A stretch of 8,889 nt of DNA from contig JAKAML010000035.1 of NCBI GenBank assembly GCA_021812845.1, forward strand, positions 1 through 8,889, written 5' to 3'. Both the position numbers and the translations under genes were made by a program. Below the pieces are notes generated by a model. That model worked only from the letters and a program-made list of their open reading frames with translations, was not told the DNA's origin and did no database searches. This DNA comes from Pseudomonadota bacterium. GTDB lineage: Bacteria; Pseudomonadota; Alphaproteobacteria; Rhizobiales; Hyphomicrobiaceae. Below, piece after piece: positions 6,151 through 8,889 of this stretch (positions are counted from its first letter, which is position 1; every line of letters starts with the position of its first letter).

Positions 6151-6169
6151 GCGTCCGGGCGCGGGACGC
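6151..6169 (+). repeat. Small inverted repeat right after the hpt stop
   Basis: GCGTCC (6151-6156) and GGACGC (6164-6169) form a perfect 6-bp stem with a 7-nt loop, starting at the base after the hpt TAG. There is no T-run. It may stabilise or partly end the hpt transcript between hpt and the next gene, but it could be chance. Confidence 0.3.
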
Positions 6170-6200
6170 GGGCGGCCGCCGGAGAGCGAGGGGGACGGGG

Positions 6201-6566
6201 ATGGCACGGATCCTGCTGGCGGACGACGACGCGGCGACGCGGGATCTGGTGCGCCGGGCGCTCGAGGGCGACGGCCATGCCGTGGTCGCCGCCGGCGACG
6301 GCGCGGAGGCGCTCGAGCACCTGCAGGGCGGCGCCGCAGAGGCCTTCGACCTCGTCGTCACCGACGTGCAGATGCCCGCCGTGGGCGGCATGGCGCTCGC
6401 GGAGGAGGCGCTCAAGCTGAAACCCGGCCTGCGCATCGTCCTGATGTCGGGCTACGCCGACGCGCTCGCCGGCGCCGCCCGCCTCGGCGCCGCGCGGCAC
6501 GGCACCATCACCAAGCCGTTCACTCTCGACCAGATCCGCGCGATGGTCAGGACGACGCTGGCCTGA
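6201..6566 (+). CDS. cpdR: Single-domain response regulator, CpdR-like
   Basis: A 121-residue protein that is only a receiver domain, with no output domain. Acidic pocket residues lie at D8-D10, the phospho-acceptor is D55 in VVTDVQMP, the switch serine S83 and aromatic Y85 lie in LMSGY, and the conserved lysine is K105 in TKPF. The ATG at 6201 has a strong GAGGGGGA site 5 nt upstream. It lies 50 bp after hpt, in the same direction. The gene symbol rests on position next to hpt in Hyphomicrobiales as I remember it, on receiver-only form, and on the KPF end. CpdR, when unphosphorylated, helps ClpXP degrade cell-cycle proteins in Caulobacter and Sinorhizobium. The protein differs noticeably from the CpdR sequences I recall, so it could be an unrelated receiver. 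The response-regulator call is near certain; CpdR is tentative. Confidence 0.62.
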   Translation: MARILLADDDAATRDLVRRALEGDGHAVVAAGDGAEALEHLQGGAAEAFDLVVTDVQMPAVGGMALAEEALKLKPGLRIVLMSGYADALAGAARLGAARHGTITKPFTLDQIRAMVRTTLA

Positions 6567-6569
6567 GGG

Positions 6570-7520
6570 TCAGGGTGCCGCGGTCGCCGCGGGCGTCCCG
6601 CCGGATCTCGCCCGGCGCTCGCGATGGAACGTGTAGACGCCCGCCGCCGTGACGACCGCGATGCCGAGCAGCGCCGTGGCATCGGGCCATTCGTCCCAGA
6701 TCGCGATGCCGGCTACGATCGCCCACAGGATCACCGAGTAGCGGAACGGTCCGACCACCGCGACCTCGCCGGCCCGCATCCCGACGACGATGAACGCATA
6801 GGCCGCGAGCAGGAACATGCCGGCCGCCGCCATCAGCGCCGTTGTCCGGGCGTCCGGCCACTGCCAGACCTCGAACGGCGCCAGGGCGAGCCCCGACGCC
6901 ATCACCGAGACCGACGACATCAGCGTGAGTGTCGCCGTCGGCGCCGCGTCGGCCGGGATGCGCCGCGTCGCGAGATCGCGCACCACGACGAACACGATCG
7001 CGAGGAGGGCCAGCACCGCCGCCGGCGTGAACGCCGTCGAGCCCGGCCGGACGATCAGCAGCACGCCCGCGAGCCCGACCGCGGCCGCGAGCCACCGCCG
7101 CCATCCGACCGGCTCGCCGAGCACCAGGGCCGCCCCCGCCGTCACCGCGAGCGGCGTGAACTGCATGATCGCGGTGACGTCGGCGATCCGCATCCGAACG
7201 AGGGCGGCGAGGAACAGCAGCGTCGCGGCAACCTCGCCCGCCGTGCGCAAGGCGAGCACCCGGCGGTGCGCGCCGCGCCACAGCTCGCCCGCCCCGAACG
7301 CCGCCCGCACCGGCCCGGCGCCCGTTCCCGAGGCGACGAGAAGCGCGATCATGAACGCGGTCGCGAAGCCGTTGCGGAGTGCGATGATCTCGCCGAGCGG
7401 CAGCGTCGCGGCGGCGAGCTTGACGCAGACGTCGTTGACCGTGAATGCCGCCATCGACGCGAGCATCGCCGCGATGCCGCGGACGTTGCCGTGGTGAAGC
7501 TCACGCGGGGTGTCGGGCAA
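6570..7520 (-). CDS. EamA/DMT-superfamily transporter
   Basis: A 316-residue inner-membrane protein with about ten hydrophobic helices in two EamA halves (about 15-158 and 166-298). Each half ends with the family's typical pattern: PLAVTAGAALVLGEPVGWRRW...LIVRPG in the first, and PFRYSVILWAIVAGIAIWDEWPD...GVYTF in the second. Members export or import small metabolites; the substrate cannot be named. The start is TTG at 7520. The ATG at 7466 would remove the conserved NVRGIAAMLASMAAF opening, and a GAGG site made partly from the moaA stop codon sits 6 nt before the TTG. It begins 7 bp after moaA, so it is probably translated from the same mRNA. It ends 3 bp from the convergent receiver gene. 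Confidence 0.9.
   Translation of the reverse strand: MPDTPRELHHGNVRGIAAMLASMAAFTVNDVCVKLAAATLPLGEIIALRNGFATAFMIALLVASGTGAGPVRAAFGAGELWRGAHRRVLALRTAGEVAATLLFLAALVRMRIADVTAIMQFTPLAVTAGAALVLGEPVGWRRWLAAAVGLAGVLLIVRPGSTAFTPAAVLALLAIVFVVVRDLATRRIPADAAPTATLTLMSSVSVMASGLALAPFEVWQWPDARTTALMAAAGMFLLAAYAFIVVGMRAGEVAVVGPFRYSVILWAIVAGIAIWDEWPDATALLGIAVVTAAGVYTFHRERRARSGGTPAATAAP
6578..6592. terminator. Possible hairpin terminator between convergent genes (weak)
   Basis: CCGCGG-TCG-CCGCGG makes a perfect 6-bp stem with a 3-nt loop, 11 bp past the stop of the receiver gene and inside the last codons of the transporter gene. It lacks a T-run on either strand, so it is at best a weak or factor-dependent stop. 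It is listed because the gap between these genes is too small to hold any other terminator. Confidence 0.22.
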
Positions 7521-7527
7521 GGACGCC

Positions 7528-8565
7528 TCAGCCGCCGGTCAGGCTCATGTGGCGGGCGACGGCGGGCTTCCTGCTGCGGCGATCGATGACGAAGTCGTGG
7601 CCCTTGGGCTTTCGCGCGATGGCGGCGTCGATGGCAGCCATCAGCACCCGATCGTCGGCGGACGACCGCAGCGGCACGCGCAGGTCCGCGGCGTCGTCCT
7701 GGCCGAGACACATGTAGAGGGTGCCGGTGCAGGTCAGCCGCACGCGGTTGCAGCTTTCGCAGAAGTTGTGCGTCAAGGGGGTGATGAAGCCGAGCCGGCC
7801 GCCGGTCTCCTTGACCGTGACGTAGCGCGCCGGGCCGCCGGTGCGGTAGGGGCTGTCCTCGAGCGTGAAGCGGTCCATGAGCCGCGCGCGCACGATCGAC
7901 AGCGGCAGGTACTGCTCGGTGCGGTCGCCGTCGATGTCGCCCATCGGCATGGTCTCGATCAGCGTCAGGTCGGCACCGCGGCCGTGGGCGAAGCGGATCA
8001 GATCCTCGATCTCGTCCTCGTTGACGCCCTTCAGCGCGACGGCATTGATCTTGACCGCGAGGCCCGCCTTCTCGGCCGCCGCGATGCCGTCCATCACCGT
8101 CGCGAGGTCGCCCCAGCGGGTCACCGCCTTGAAGCGGTCCGGATCCAGCGTGTCGAGCGAGACGTTGATGCGGCGGACGCCGCAGGCCGCGAGGTCGGCC
8201 GCGTGTTTCATGAGCTGGCTGCCGTTGGTGGTCAGCGTCAGCTCGTCGAGCGCGCCCGTCTCGAGATGCCGGCCGAGCGCCTTCATCAGCCACAGGATGT
8301 TCTTGCGCACGAGCGGCTCGCCGCCGGTGATCCGGAGCTTCCGGACGCCCTTGGCCACGAACGCCGAGCACAGCCGGTCGAGCTCCTCGAGCGTCAGCAG
8401 ATCCTTCTTGGGCAGGAACGTCATGTCCTCGGACATGCAGTAGACGCAGCGGAAATCGCAGCGGTCGGTCACCGAGACGCGCAGATAGCTCACGTGCCGG
8501 CCGAAGGGATCGACCAGGCCGCCCGCATCGCCGCCACCGCCGGCGCTCTCCGTGATGCCGCTCAT
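7528..8565 (-). CDS. moaA: GTP 3',8-cyclase MoaA (molybdenum cofactor biosynthesis)
   Basis: A 345-residue radical-SAM enzyme that, with MoaC, turns GTP into cyclic pyranopterin monophosphate, the first step to molybdenum cofactor. From the ATG at 8565: the SAM-cluster cysteines C36, C40 and C43 (CDFRCVYC), GGEP (81-84) for SAM binding, and the C-terminal 4Fe-4S cluster cysteines C269, C272 and C286 in the expected C-x2-C-x13-C spacing, with the RVRLT stretch between them. The protein ends in the double glycine (344-345) that is needed for activity in this family. The frame stays open to an ATG at 8736, but the extra 57 residues are a repeat-encoded Arg/Pro/Thr-rich tail. I reject them because MoaA normally starts close before the [16 protein letters not shown] segment. 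The ribosome site at 8565 is weak. The gene leads the unit with the EamA transporter. Confidence 0.96.
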   Translation of the reverse strand: MSGITESAGGGGDAGGLVDPFGRHVSYLRVSVTDRCDFRCVYCMSEDMTFLPKKDLLTLEELDRLCSAFVAKGVRKLRITGGEPLVRKNILWLMKALGRHLETGALDELTLTTNGSQLMKHAADLAACGVRRINVSLDTLDPDRFKAVTRWGDLATVMDGIAAAEKAGLAVKINAVALKGVNEDEIEDLIRFAHGRGADLTLIETMPMGDIDGDRTEQYLPLSIVRARLMDRFTLEDSPYRTGGPARYVTVKETGGRLGFITPLTHNFCESCNRVRLTCTGTLYMCLGQDDAADLRVPLRSSADDRVLMAAIDAAIARKPKGHDFVIDRRSRKPAVARHMSLTGG

Positions 8566-8593
8566 TCCGTAACCCACACGCTCTGGTCGCTTT

Positions 8594-8677
8594 CTCGGCT
8601 CAGTCCGCTCACCCGGCTCAGTCCGCTTACCCGGCTCAGTCCGCTCACTCGGCGTCCGCTTACTCGGCGTCCGCTCA
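8594..8677. repeat. Tandem repeat array upstream of moaA (3 x 18 bp, then 2 x 15 bp)
   Basis: Three 18-bp units (8594-8611, 8612-8629, 8630-8647) of the form CTCGGCTCAGTCCGCTCA, each differing by one or two bases, are followed by two 15-bp units (8648-8662, 8663-8677) of the form CTCGGCGTCCGCTCA. The 15-mer is the 18-mer minus TCA. The array ends 28 bp upstream of the moaA start, so it lies in the leader or promoter zone. Copy number may vary between strains by slippage. Confidence 0.85.
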
Positions 8678-8680
8678 CTC

Positions 8681-8712
8681 TGCCCGGCTGGCCCGCTGCC
8701 CGGCTGGCCCGG
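8681..8712. repeat. 16-bp tandem duplication upstream of moaA
   Basis: TGCCCGGCTGGCCCGC (8681-8696) is followed directly by TGCCCGGCTGGCCCGG (8697-8712), identical except for the last base. It is a separate family from the adjacent 18/15-bp array. A period of 16 is not a multiple of three, which argues against this stretch being protein-coding. Confidence 0.75.
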
Positions 8713-8747
8713 CATTCGGGCCGGCCGCTCAGGCACATCGACGCGCC

Positions 8748-8767
8748 GCGCGACCCCGCGCGACCCC
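8748..8767. repeat. 10-bp tandem duplication
   Basis: GCGCGACCCC occurs twice in a row (8748-8757 and 8758-8767) with no mismatch. It is the third short tandem repeat within 175 bp upstream of moaA. Confidence 0.7.
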
Positions 8768-8889
8768 GGGGCCGGCGGGCGTTTCGATCACACTAAACCT
8801 TGGCCGCCATAACGCAAGGGCGGCGGGCGCTCATCGTCGCACGGGCAGCGGGCCGCCATGCGGCATGGCCCGCGCCGGAGCCGGGAGCC

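Larger units (their letters stand above)
8566..8889. other. 324-bp moaA upstream region, no convincing gene
   Basis: Besides the tandem repeats, this stretch holds two inverted repeats: GCCGCC/GGCGGC (8803-8808 and 8819-8824, 10-nt loop) and GCCATG-CGG-CATGGC (8855-8869). A somewhat AT-richer patch at 8781-8816 is the likeliest moaA promoter site, but I find no good -35/-10 pair. On the minus strand a short frame runs in from the window edge and ends RYGGQGLV with TGA at about 8789. It could be the tail of an upstream gene, or chance. I see no Moco-riboswitch-like structure. Confidence 0.5.

Noticed and set aside
8594..8712. CRISPR-like array
   Set aside because: The units are directly tandem with no spacers and are only 15-18 bp long, and no cas gene is present.
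8566..8889. Moco riboswitch upstream of moaA
   Set aside because: The region is dominated by tandem repeats and I see no multi-stem aptamer with the expected layout.

Overview
The window is very GC-rich, gene-dense bacterial chromosome. Every protein I can read looks alphaproteobacterial. The divergent block hpt–cpdR-like / ftsE–ftsX–ydcF–plsC, together with a B12-dependent ribonucleotide reductase, points to Hyphomicrobiales (Rhizobiales), for example the Bradyrhizobium/Xanthobacter/Rhodoplanes side. This assignment comes from protein character and remembered gene order, not from a search. There is no sign of phage, IS element, CRISPR array or genomic island. I see mainly core housekeeping and envelope genes, and I did not find a convincing new multi-gene system.

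Layout, left to right. 1–1567 (minus): N-terminal 522 residues of an adenosylcobalamin-dependent (class II) ribonucleotide reductase, cut by the window edge, with a near-consensus sigma-70-type promoter at 1596–1624. 1637–2422 (minus): PlsC-type lysophospholipid acyltransferase. 2446–3096 (minus): YdcF/ElyC/SanA-family (DUF218) membrane-anchored protein. 3097–3447: 351 bp without a convincing gene. 3448–4638 and 4622–5278 (minus): FtsX and FtsE, overlapping by 17 bp. 5279–5586: divergent control region with an 11-bp tandem repeat, a candidate ftsE promoter, a mini-ORF that ends on the ftsE start codon, and a long hairpin just ahead of the hpt ribosome-binding site. 5587–6150 (plus): hypoxanthine phosphoribosyltransferase. 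6201–6566 (plus): single-domain response regulator, CpdR-like by position and form. 6570–7520 (minus): ten-helix EamA/DMT exporter, convergent with the regulator across only 3 bp. 7528–8565 (minus): MoaA, probably coupled to the exporter gene downstream of it. 8566–8889: non-coding DNA rich in short tandem repeats.

How the genes may fit together. FtsEX (divisome ABC complex that controls peptidoglycan hydrolysis), the YdcF-family protein and PlsC make an envelope-growth neighbourhood read in one direction. The divergent pair pairs purine salvage (Hpt) with a receiver-only regulator of the kind that, as CpdR, controls ClpXP substrate choice in the alphaproteobacterial cell cycle. NrdJ supplies deoxynucleotides. 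MoaA starts molybdenum cofactor synthesis. The parts most worth a second look are the non-coding controls: the leader mini-ORF before ftsE, the 17-bp hairpin before hpt, the tandem repeat between them, and the repeat cluster upstream of moaA.
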